Below are positions 1-6,509 of a DNA stretch of 64,000 nucleotides, in pieces (within the stretch, counting starts at the first letter, position 1; each line of letters begins with the position of its first letter). The position numbers and the translations under genes are program-made. This DNA is from Streptomyces durmitorensis (lineage in GTDB: Bacteria; Actinomycetota; Actinomycetes; Streptomycetales; Streptomycetaceae). The notes below the pieces were generated by a model. The model saw only the letters and a list, made by a program, of their open reading frames with translations. It was not told the DNA's origin and did not search any database. The stretch covers positions 5,146,001-5,210,000 of the forward strand of contig NZ_CP097289.1 in assembly GCF_023498005.1 (NCBI RefSeq), given 5' to 3'.

Positions 1-150
1 GTGCGAGAAGGCCTCGATCTGCACGCGCCGGTTCTTCTCGTCCTTGGCCAGCGACTCGCCCTCGGCGAACTGCACCCAGGTCGCGCGCAGGAGCAGGGCG
101 AGCGTGAGCACCCCGCAGAAAACGGCTATGTGGCGCAGCGGCCTGTTCAT
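1..150 (-). CDS. Penicillin-binding protein, N-terminal part (cut by window edge)
   Basis: Only the first 50 codons are inside the window and the rest continues past base 1. The translated start has a short basic N-terminus (MNRPLRHIAVF), one hydrophobic helix of about 17 residues, then WVQF and DEKNRRVQIE. This is the characteristic opening of Streptomyces PbpA/FtsI-class bifunctional peptidoglycan transpeptidases, where the helix anchors the enzyme outside the membrane. A run of six G about 5 bases before the ATG fits a ribosome binding site. The transpeptidase domain cannot be seen, so the assignment rests on the N-terminal signature alone. It lies downstream of, and on the same strand as, the reductase gene at 242. 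Confidence 0.7.
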   Translation of the reverse strand, partial: MNRPLRHIAVFCGVLTLALLLRATWVQFAEGESLAKDEKNRRVQIEAFSH

Positions 151-241
151 ACGGTCCCCCCAAGACCCGTGACACCAGGACAGGATGAGGCTTCATCATG
201 CGCACGGATTTACGGGTCCTGCCCGGGTTGTTGCCGAATGG

Positions 242-1219
242 TCACACGCGGGTCCCGTCGTCCTGCCGTTGTCCGCGAAGCACCTCGATCACGCTCGCGT
301 AGCTGTCGGAGCCGTGCCCGGCCGCGCTCGCGCGCTCCATGGTGGCCTTGAGGAGCTCCGGCAGCGCGTTGTCGATGCCGCGGTCGGCCGCCGCGTGGAT
401 GAGGTGGCCGACCGTCGCGATCTGTACGTCGACGGTGGCGTCGTCGCCCGGATAGTGCCCCGCGTCCACCTGCGGGGCGTACGTGGCGAGGAAGCCGGCG
501 ACCGCGTGCGTCATCCAGCGGATGGCGACGGGCGTGAAGTCGGCGGCCTTGGTCGCGTCCGCGCCGACCAGGGCCGTTCCGTGCAGCCAGCCGGTGAACG
601 TCGACCACATCAGGCCGAGCAGGGCCACGTCGTAGAGCGAGGCCCTGCCGGGCTCCCGGCCCAGGTAGAGCGGGTCGCCGAGCACGGCGAGCGCCGCACG
701 GTGCTCCTCGAACACCTCGGCCGAGCCGCTGTAGAGGAACATCATCTCCGGGTTCCCGACGCCCGGCGGCGTGGTCATGATCGCCCCGTCGAGATAGCCG
801 AGCCCCAGCGGCGCGGCCCACGCCGCCGCCTCGTCGGCCTGCTCCGGTGAGCCGGAGGTGACGTTGACCAGGGCCTTGCCGGCCAGGGATCCGGCGAGGG
901 ATCCGGCCAGGGATCCGGCGAGGGATTCGGCCAGGGATCCGGCGAGGGATTCGGCGACCGGGTCCAGGACGGTGTGCAGGGCGTCGTGGTCGAGGACGCA
1001 GACGAGGATCAACGGGCTTGCCGCGACGGCCTCTTCGGGGGTCGCGGCGAGGCGTGCGCCCCGGTCGACGAGGGGCTTGGCCTTGGCCGCGGAACGGTTC
1101 CAGACCGTGGTGGGGTGGCCGTTCTCCAGGAGGGTGGCGGCGAGGGCGGAGCCCATGTTGCCGAGGCCGATGACGGTGACGGGGGTCTTCCCCGCGGTGA
1201 CGGTGTTCTCTGTGCTCAT
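242..1219 (-). CDS. NAD(P)-dependent imine-reductase-like oxidoreductase
   Basis: 325-aa member of the 6-phosphogluconate dehydrogenase/imine reductase superfamily. A Rossmann dinucleotide site (VTVIGLGNMG) spans residues 14-23. The C-terminal half, with motifs such as YDVALLGLMW and GHLIHAA, resembles the helical dimerisation domain of imine reductases, which reduce cyclic imines or carry out reductive amination. The physiological substrate is unknown. The ATG at 1219 is chosen because it directly precedes the Rossmann fold; the open frame extends further upstream without homology. Residues 90-113 consist of six four-residue units (ESLA or GSLA) encoded by a 12-bp tandem repeat, sitting just before the conserved strand ALVNVTSG. 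The gene is divergent from a GlxA-type regulator that could control it. Confidence 0.85.
   Translation of the reverse strand: MSTENTVTAGKTPVTVIGLGNMGSALAATLLENGHPTTVWNRSAAKAKPLVDRGARLAATPEEAVAASPLILVCVLDHDALHTVLDPVAESLAGSLAESLAGSLAGSLAGSLAGKALVNVTSGSPEQADEAAAWAAPLGLGYLDGAIMTTPPGVGNPEMMFLYSGSAEVFEEHRAALAVLGDPLYLGREPGRASLYDVALLGLMWSTFTGWLHGTALVGADATKAADFTPVAIRWMTHAVAGFLATYAPQVDAGHYPGDDATVDVQIATVGHLIHAAADRGIDNALPELLKATMERASAAGHGSDSYASVIEVLRGQRQDDGTRV
881..952. repeat. 12-bp tandem repeat, six copies, inside the reductase gene
   Basis: Six contiguous 12-base units alternate between GGCCAGGGATCC and GGCGAGGGATYC. They are in frame, so each copy adds Ser-Leu-Ala-Gly or Ser-Leu-Ala-Glu to the reductase at 242-1219. 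Copy-number change would not break the frame. Confidence 0.95.
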
Positions 1220-1329
1220 GCGGACCACGTTCGCAGCGGGCGGCGTCGCCGGACAGTGACAGGGATGACGGCGCCCACCAAATTCCTGCCACGCCCCGGC
1301 CGTGCCGCGCGGCGGCCTAGTCTCGCCGT

Positions 1330-2316
1330 ATGAGCGCTGGTTCCGTCGCCCTGGTCGTGACCGATGAGATAGCGATCCCGTCGTGGGATCTGTACGAACT
1401 GAGCATCCCCTGCACGGTGTTCGGGAAGCCCCAGCCGGACCTGTCGGACCACTGGTACGACTTCCGGCTGTGCAGCGCCTACGAGGGCGAGGGCCCGGGA
1501 GCATCCGACTTCGGCCTCTCGGTGCGCACGCCGTACGGCCTGGAGGGCATCGTCGGGGCGGACACGGTCATCGTCACGTCCGTGCCGGACGCCTGCGTGG
1601 AGGAGGGCCGCCCGCTGCCGGACGGTCTGGCCGCGACGCTGCGTCGCGCGTACGACGCGGGCGCCCGCATGGTCTCCCTGTGCACCGGCGCCTTCGCGCT
1701 CGCCGAGGCGGGGCTGCTCGATGGGCGCAGGGCCACCGCGCACTGGATGCACACCGCCCAGCTCGCCGCCCGCTACCCGAAGGTGGAGGTCGACGACTCC
1801 GTGCTCTACGTGGACGACGGCGACGTCCTGACCAGCGCGGGCGTGAGCGCGGGCCTCGACCTGTGCCTGCATCTGGTCCGCCGCGACCTGGGCGCGCACG
1901 TCGCCAACCAACTGGCCCGCCGCATGGTCGTACCCGCCCACCGCCCCGGCGGCCAGGCCCAGTTCATCGACCTCTCCGTCCCGCCGACGGACGACGAGGG
2001 CCTTGGCCCCGTACTCGACTGGGCGCGGGCCCGCCTCGACCGGCCCCTGACGGTCGAGGACCTGGCGCGCCGCGCGGCGATGAGCCCACGCACGCTCTAC
2101 CGCCGCCTCCAGGCCGCCACCGGCACGACCCCGCTCCAGTGGCTGCTCAACCAGCGCCTGGCCCGCGCGCAGAGCCTCCTGGAGTCGACGGCCGCCCCGA
2201 TCGACAAGATCGCCGAACTGAGCGGCCTCGGCACGGCGAACAACCTCCGGCACCACTTCCTCAAGCAGGTGGGGGTGTCGCCGGGGGACTACCGGCGGGC
2301 GTTCGGTGCGGGCTAG
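1330..2316 (+). CDS. GlxA-family transcriptional regulator (DJ-1/PfpI + AraC HTH)
   Basis: 328 aa. The N-terminal half is a DJ-1/PfpI-like domain with the family nucleophile-elbow cysteine at about residue 118 (SLCTGAFALAEAGLL). The C-terminal 100 residues are an AraC-type double helix-turn-helix (EDLARRAAMSPRTLYRRLQ, then KIAELSGLGTANNLRHHF). Proteins of this architecture are cytoplasmic regulators, often of catabolic genes. It is divergent from the imine-reductase-like gene with about 110 bp between starts, which makes that gene a plausible target. A TAGTCT -10-like hexamer lies only 7 bp before the ATG, so the transcript may have a very short leader. Confidence 0.9.
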   Translation: MSAGSVALVVTDEIAIPSWDLYELSIPCTVFGKPQPDLSDHWYDFRLCSAYEGEGPGASDFGLSVRTPYGLEGIVGADTVIVTSVPDACVEEGRPLPDGLAATLRRAYDAGARMVSLCTGAFALAEAGLLDGRRATAHWMHTAQLAARYPKVEVDDSVLYVDDGDVLTSAGVSAGLDLCLHLVRRDLGAHVANQLARRMVVPAHRPGGQAQFIDLSVPPTDDEGLGPVLDWARARLDRPLTVEDLARRAAMSPRTLYRRLQAATGTTPLQWLLNQRLARAQSLLESTAAPIDKIAELSGLGTANNLRHHFLKQVGVSPGDYRRAFGAG

Positions 2317-2327
2317 GCTCGACGATC

Positions 2328-2825
2328 ATGCAGAACTCGGAGGCCCCGCCGACCCCGCCGACCCCGCCGACCCCGGACATCGCTCGACGCGAAGGCCCGG
2401 AGCGCAGGCGCGAGACGCTGGAACGCCTCGACCGGGAGCGGGACATCTGGCTGTCGACGTCCCACCCGCGGCACGGCCCGCACCAGGTGCCCCTGTGGTT
2501 CTGGTGGGACGGCCGGGCGCTGTGGATGTGCACCGGCGCGAACTCCGCGACGGCCCGCAACGCGCTCCAGGAGCCACGCGTACGCCTCGCGCTGCCGGAC
2601 ACCGCCGACGTGGTGCTCGTGCAGGGCGAGGCGGAGTGCTTCCCGGCCCGTGACGTCCCGCGGGACGCCGCGGACGGGTTCGCGGGCAAGTTCGGCTGGG
2701 ACCCGCGCAAGGAGGAGGGCCCCTTTTTGTACCTGCGCGTGACGCCGGGAACGGTGCGTGCCTGGCGCGGCGAGCACGAGCTGACCGGCAGGGTCCTCAT
2801 GCGTGACGGGGCATGGGTGGCGTAG
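2328..2825 (+). CDS. Pyridoxamine-5'-phosphate-oxidase-like flavin-binding split-barrel protein
   Basis: 165 aa. Features such as DIWLSTSHPR, PLWFWWDGRALWMCT, NALQEPRVRLAL and EGPFLYLRVTPGTVRAW match the PNPOx-like split-barrel fold that binds FMN or F420 in small actinobacterial oxidoreductases; the substrate is not predictable. It starts 12 bp after the GlxA-type regulator and may be co-transcribed. Near the N-terminus a 9-bp tandem repeat at about 2346-2376 encodes Pro-Pro-Thr repeats, giving a proline-rich leader before the conserved domain. The true start could be slightly further downstream. Confidence 0.75.
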   Translation: MQNSEAPPTPPTPPTPDIARREGPERRRETLERLDRERDIWLSTSHPRHGPHQVPLWFWWDGRALWMCTGANSATARNALQEPRVRLALPDTADVVLVQGEAECFPARDVPRDAADGFAGKFGWDPRKEEGPFLYLRVTPGTVRAWRGEHELTGRVLMRDGAWVA

Positions 2826-2875
2826 CCCTGGCCGCGTGCCGCTGCTTGGCTCGTGCCGCTGCTTTGCTCGTGCCG

Positions 2876-3292
2876 CTACTTCTTGCTCGGCTGGTTGATC
2901 CGCAGCATGTTCCCCGCCGGGTCGCGGAAGGCGCAGTCGCGGACGCCGTACGGCTGGTCCATCGGCTCCTGGAGCACCTCGCCGCCCGCGGCACGGACCT
3001 GCTCGAACGTGGCGTCCACGTCGTCGGTCCGGAAGATGACGCCGCGCAGCAGGCCCTTGGCCATCAGCTCGGCCACGGCCTGCCGGTCGGCGTCGGTGGC
3101 GTTCGGGTCCGCGAGCGGCGGCTCGATGACGATCTCGACGTCCGGCTGCGACGGCGAACCGAGCGTCACCCAGCGCATCCCCTCGAAGCCGACGTCATTG
3201 CGTACTTCGAGGCCCAGCGCGTCGCGGTAGAAGGCGAGCGCCTTGTCGTGGTCGTCGACGGCGATGAAACACTGTGCGAGGTTGATTTCCAT
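2876..3292 (-). CDS. VOC (glyoxalase/bleomycin-resistance fold) family protein
   Basis: 138-aa vicinal-oxygen-chelate protein with paired beta-alpha-beta-beta-beta modules. The motifs FIAVDDHDKALAFYRDALGLE, VIFRTDDVDATFEQVRAAGGEV and RDCAFRDPAGNMLRI are typical of the VOC superfamily. Such proteins act as glyoxalases, dioxygenases, isomerases or antibiotic-binding proteins, and no specific function can be assigned. It begins about 10 bp after the stop of the AraC regulator at 3303 on the same strand, and a GTG three codons upstream of the chosen ATG is also possible. The pair looks like one transcription unit. Confidence 0.85.
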   Translation of the reverse strand: MEINLAQCFIAVDDHDKALAFYRDALGLEVRNDVGFEGMRWVTLGSPSQPDVEIVIEPPLADPNATDADRQAVAELMAKGLLRGVIFRTDDVDATFEQVRAAGGEVLQEPMDQPYGVRDCAFRDPAGNMLRINQPSKK

Positions 3293-3302
3293 GCGTTTCA
3301 CG

Positions 3303-3755
3303 CTACGGAGTGGCCGGGGGTTTCGCTTCTCCGTTCCTGACCGGACGGGTGCGGATCTTGGCGATGCAGGCCGGGATGGCGGCGCTGTCGCCGTGGTCAC
3401 GGGCCCGGTAGGCGCTGGGGCTCTCGCCGACCAGCTCGGTGAACCGTGAGCTGAAGGATCCGAGCGAGGTACAGCCCACCGCCATGCAGACCTCCGTCAC
3501 CGACAGGTCGCCGCGCCGCAGCAGCGCCTTGGCCCGCTCGATCCGGCGGGTCATGAGATAGCTGTACGGCGTCTCGTCGTAGGCGGCGCGGAAGCTGCGC
3601 GAGAAGTGCCCCGGCGACATGAGGGCAGCCCGTGCCAGGGCCGGGACGTCCAGGGGCTCCGCGTAGTCGCGGTCCATGCGGTCACGGGCCTGGCGCAGCC
3701 GGACGAGGTCGGAGAGAGACACAGACACACCGGCAACGTTACCGACCGCCGGCAA
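3303..3755 (-). CDS. AraC-family transcriptional regulator (short)
   Basis: 150 aa consisting almost entirely of an AraC/XylS DNA-binding domain: first helix-turn-helix DVPALARAALMSPGHFSRSF, second VTEVCMAVGCTSLGSFSSRF, ending in the family signature ESPSAYRAR. There is no separate ligand-binding domain. The following VOC gene is its immediate neighbour, a common arrangement in actinobacteria in which the VOC protein may be target or partner. The start is uncertain: a GTG at 3728, nine codons inside, would also give a complete HTH protein. Confidence 0.85.
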   Translation of the reverse strand: MPAVGNVAGVSVSLSDLVRLRQARDRMDRDYAEPLDVPALARAALMSPGHFSRSFRAAYDETPYSYLMTRRIERAKALLRRGDLSVTEVCMAVGCTSLGSFSSRFTELVGESPSAYRARDHGDSAAIPACIAKIRTRPVRNGEAKPPATP

Positions 3756-3773
3756 ACGGGGCCGCCGGTCGGG

Positions 3774-4200
3774 CTACCGCCACACCAGCGCGGCGACGCG
3801 GCGGAAGTTGCCGCCCAGAATCACGGCGACGGCGTCGTGGGGGTATCCCCGTGCGAGAAGCGCGTCCGTGCTCAGGACCGACGAGGTCGACGGCGTGGTC
3901 GATGACTCCACCCGTGGCGGCACATTCCTTGGTCTGCTCGTCGGTGATGTTGCGGGGGTGGTCCCACACCGAGCGCATGCACGAGTGGCTGTAGATCACC
4001 GGCTGCTCGGAGACCTCGCAGAGGTCGAGGCCGGTACGGGCGTCGCAGTGCGATCCGTCCGCCACCATGCCGACGGCGTTCATCTCCCCGCACGAGCGCC
4101 CGGTCGTAGCCGGTGAGCCCCTCGTCGACCTCGTCCAGGCAACCGCCGCCCGCGGCGTTCCGGTTGTTGTAGCTGGGCGGCATCGTGCGGACAGCAGGGC
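3774..4200 (-). pseudogene. Decayed membrane-dipeptidase (peptidase M19) gene
   Basis: On the minus strand three frames carry consecutive fragments of one M19 dipeptidase C-terminal half. The first resembles YNNRNAAGGGCLDE...GLTGYDRALV. A second frame continues GEMNAVGMVADGSHC...QPVIYSHS...DHPRNITDEQ. A third gives the terminal part ARGYPHDAVAVILGGNFRRV ending in a stop at 3774. The order matches the family, but at least two frameshifts and an internal deletion (after AVDLVGPEH) separate the pieces, and the N-terminal half of the enzyme is missing. No intact start is visible. The product would have hydrolysed dipeptides with a zinc centre. It is called a pseudogene rather than a small gene because homology crosses frames. 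Confidence 0.8.
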
Positions 4201-4239
4201 TGCTCCCACAGCAGGGGCGGGCGGCGCGGCCCTGAGGGT

Positions 4240-4782
4240 TCACTCGGCACGGTAGGCGTCATGCCGACTGCCGCGGCGCGAGCTCCAGTTGAGATACCGG
4301 CCGAAGGCGTCGTGACTGTCCGGGGTGAAGCGCCACTCCAGCAGGGCCGACCGCAGTTCGTGCTCGGTCAGCCAGCCGTGCCAGGCGACCTCGTCGGGAT
4401 CGGGGACCACGGCGTCCGGCACCACGGCTTCGTGCACGCCGAGCCAGTGAGGGCTCAGACCGCCGTGGCTGAGAAACGTGAACAGCAAGCGCGGCAGCAC
4501 ACGGATGCCCAGCTCTTCGGCAAGCTCCCGCGCGGCGGCCTGTTCATAGGTCTCACCGGCACCCACGGCGCCACCGGCCACGACCTCGTAGAGCCCGGGG
4601 AAGCGCGACAGGTGCTCCGACCGCCGGTGGACGAGGATCCGCCCCCGCCCATCACGGCACAGCGTCACGGCGACCCGGTGCAGCCAGCCCTCCCGGACGG
4701 CCTGCCGGCGGCCGACCACCAACCCCAGCGCACGATCCTGCTCGTCGACACGCTCCACCAGTTCATCCACACCTTCATCCAC
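4240..4782 (-). CDS. NUDIX hydrolase
   Basis: 180 aa with a complete Nudix box (GGAVGAGETYEQAAARELAE followed by ELGI, matching Gx5Ex7REUxEExGU). The flanking strands HRVAVTLCRDGRGRILVHRR and FPGLYEVVAGG resemble the subfamily related to isopentenyl-diphosphate isomerase and YfcD-like Nudix proteins. It would hydrolyse a nucleoside diphosphate linked to another moiety; the substrate is unknown. The start is placed at GTG 4782 because AGGG lies 8 bp upstream; the open frame runs on to 4893 over the operator-like repeat of the next gene, which is unlikely to be coding. It is divergent from the XRE regulator at 4924. Confidence 0.85.
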   Translation of the reverse strand: MDEGVDELVERVDEQDRALGLVVGRRQAVREGWLHRVAVTLCRDGRGRILVHRRSEHLSRFPGLYEVVAGGAVGAGETYEQAAARELAEELGIRVLPRLLFTFLSHGGLSPHWLGVHEAVVPDAVVPDPDEVAWHGWLTEHELRSALLEWRFTPDSHDAFGRYLNWSSRRGSRHDAYRAE

Positions 4783-4873
4783 GCCGCACACCCTGACAGG
4801 GCCCACTGACAGCGCTGCTTCCCTCGGCTCACCGGTGGTGGTGGCCGGCGGCGTCCAGTGGCGTAGCGCACTT

Positions 4874-4893
4874 TTGCAAGCAGGTGCTTGCAA
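4874..4893. promoter_or_regulatory. Perfect inverted repeat upstream of the XRE regulator
   Basis: TTGCAAGC-AGGT-GCTTGCAA is a perfect inverted repeat with 8-bp arms and a 4-bp spacer. A third related half-site (TTAGCAAG, 4897-4904) follows 3 bp later. It lies 31 bp before the ATG of the regulator at 4924, in the promoter region shared with the divergent NUDIX gene. Inference: operator for that HTH protein, probably autoregulatory. Confidence 0.6.
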
Positions 4894-4923
4894 TAGTTAG
4901 CAAGGGGCGTGCAGTATCGAGGC

Positions 4924-5403
4924 ATGGCATCACTCAACGTCGGCAATCTCGGTGAGTATCTGCGCGAGCAGCGGCGCAACGCGCAGCTCTCGCTCAGGCA
5001 GCTCGCCGACGCCGCCGGGGTGTCCAATCCGTATCTGAGCCAGATCGAGCGCGGCCTGCGCAAGCCGAGCGCCGAAGTGCTGCAACAGGTGGCCAAGGCG
5101 CTGCGGATCTCCGCCGAGACGCTGTATGTCCGGGCCGGGATCCTCGACGAGAAGGAGCGGGACGAGCTGGAGACGCGCGCCGTCATCCTCGCCGACCCCT
5201 CCATCAACGAGCGGCAGAAGCAGGTCCTGTTGCAGATCTACGAGTCGTTCAGAAAAGAGAACGGCTTCGAGGTCTCGGGGTACGCGGATGACGCGTCGTA
5301 CGCCGACGAGGCTTCGTACGCGGACGACGTGGACGCCACCGCTGACGGCCCCCGCACGGCCGACGGCAGTGATGCCGCCACCAAGGACCATCCCTCAAGC
5401 TGA
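4924..5403 (+). CDS. XRE-family helix-turn-helix regulator
   Basis: 159 aa. An N-terminal HTH_3 domain (about residues 8-62) contains LREQRRNAQLSLRQLADAAG, then VSNPYLSQIERGLRKPSAEV. After it come a helical region and an acidic tail with repeated YADDASYADEASYADD units. The closest architecture is the widespread Streptomyces regulator preceding a heparin-binding-haemagglutinin-like gene, and here that gene follows 25 bp downstream. ATG 4924 is used because the HTH begins right after it. The perfect inverted repeat at 4874-4893 is a likely binding site. The repeated acidic tail has period 15 bp at the DNA level. Confidence 0.88.
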   Translation: MASLNVGNLGEYLREQRRNAQLSLRQLADAAGVSNPYLSQIERGLRKPSAEVLQQVAKALRISAETLYVRAGILDEKERDELETRAVILADPSINERQKQVLLQIYESFRKENGFEVSGYADDASYADEASYADDVDATADGPRTADGSDAATKDHPSS

Positions 5404-5428
5404 ACGCGAATCCGGGAGGACCATCGCC

Positions 5429-6028
5429 ATGGCCATCAAGGACGACCTGCGCAACACCCTCACCGACACCACCCCCGCCTACTTCGTCGTCGGCACCGCC
5501 GACCTGGCGTTCCAGCAGGCGAAGAAGGTGCCGGGCGCCATCGAGCAGCTGATCGCCGAGGCGCCCGCCCGTATCGACGCCGTGCGCAACACCGACACCA
5601 AGGCCGTCCAGGACAAGGCCGTCGCCCGCGCCAAGGAGGCGCAGGAGACCCTTCAGGCCAGGGTCGCCGAGCTGCTCGGCACGCTCGACACGGACCTGAA
5701 GAAGCTGGGCGAGAGCGCTCAGGGCCTCGCCCTCAGCTCGGTCGGCGTCGCCGCCGAGTACGCCGTGAAGGCGCGCGAGAAGTACGAAGAGGTCGCCGAG
5801 CACGGCGAGCAGGCCGTGAAGACCTGGCGCGGCGAGGCCGCCGAGGAGATCACCGAGCTGGCCGTGGCCGTCGAGCCTGACGCCGACGAGAAGCCCGCGT
5901 CGGCCGACGCGGGGACGTCCGCGTCCTCCGAGCCGAAGGCCGCGGCCTCGGCGAAGAAGCCCGCCGCCAAGAAGGCCCCGGCCCCCCGCAAGCCCGCGGC
6001 GAAGAAGACCACGCCGCCCGCCAAGTAA
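5429..6028 (+). CDS. Heparin-binding-haemagglutinin (HBHA)-like helical protein
   Basis: 199 aa starting MAIKDDLRNTLTDTTPAYFV, the typical opening of actinobacterial HBHA-like proteins. A long charged alpha-helical segment (about residues 35-135, rich in Ala, Glu and Lys) is predicted to form a coiled coil. The C-terminus from about residue 165 is a Lys-Ala-Pro-rich tail (KKPAAKKAPAPRKPAAKK), comparable to the polycation tail of mycobacterial HBHA. In Streptomyces the role is unknown; binding of polyanions or nucleic acid is an inference. A GGGAGGA sequence precedes the ATG by 9 bp. It is probably co-transcribed with the XRE gene and is followed by a strong hairpin at 6040. Confidence 0.8.
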   Translation: MAIKDDLRNTLTDTTPAYFVVGTADLAFQQAKKVPGAIEQLIAEAPARIDAVRNTDTKAVQDKAVARAKEAQETLQARVAELLGTLDTDLKKLGESAQGLALSSVGVAAEYAVKAREKYEEVAEHGEQAVKTWRGEAAEEITELAVAVEPDADEKPASADAGTSASSEPKAAASAKKPAAKKAPAPRKPAAKKTTPPAK

Positions 6029-6039
6029 CCGGTGAGGAG

Positions 6040-6068
6040 GGGCCGGGCACTCCAGAAGTGCCCGGCCC
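6040..6068 (+). terminator. Hairpin terminator after the HBHA-like gene
   Basis: Perfect 12-bp stem GGGCCGGGCACT / AGTGCCCGGCCC with a 5-base loop, 12 bp after the stop codon. There is no U-tract, as usual for Streptomyces terminators. Confidence 0.8.
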
Positions 6069-6117
6069 GTTCTCCGGGTAGCGGGTACGGTGTCCGCGTA
6101 ATCAAGAGCCGAGACTG

Positions 6118-6474
6118 GTGGTGGACGTTGTGCTGATGCAGGGGTTCGCAAACTTCATGTGGCTGCTGTCGTTGGCGCTGATCGTCTTCAGCGGCTTCGC
6201 GCTGGTCGACGCGGCCATCCGGCGTGAGGACGCCTATCGCGCGGCGGACAAGAAGACCAAGCCGTTCTGGCTGATCATCCTCGCGCTCGCCTTCATCGTG
6301 AACCTGATCTTCAACATCCTGTCGTTCCTGCCGATCATCGGGCTCATCGCGACCATCGTCTACATGGTCGACGTGCGCCCCGCGCTGCGGCAGATCACCG
6401 GCGGGGGCGGCGGACGCCGCGGCGGCGGCTCAAGCAGCGACGGTCCTTACGGGCCGTACAACGGCGGTCGCTGA
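6118..6474 (+). CDS. DUF2516 family membrane protein
   Basis: 118 aa with two hydrophobic segments, NFMWLLSLALIVFSGFALVD (about residues 12-31) and FWLIILALAFIVNLI continuing into the IIGLIATIVYMVDVRPAL region. These are joined by a charged stretch, and a Gly/Arg/Ser tail follows. The pattern, including MVDVRPALR, is that of DUF2516 proteins, which are small actinobacterial inner-membrane proteins of unknown function. The start is one of two adjacent GTG codons (6118 or 6121); no strong Shine-Dalgarno is visible. It is separated from the upstream HBHA-like gene by a terminator and so is probably its own unit. Confidence 0.8.
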   Translation: MVDVVLMQGFANFMWLLSLALIVFSGFALVDAAIRREDAYRAADKKTKPFWLIILALAFIVNLIFNILSFLPIIGLIATIVYMVDVRPALRQITGGGGGRRGGGSSSDGPYGPYNGGR

Positions 6475-6509
6475 CCCCTGGCGCCCGGCCCCGGCCGCCT
6501 GCCCCTCGG

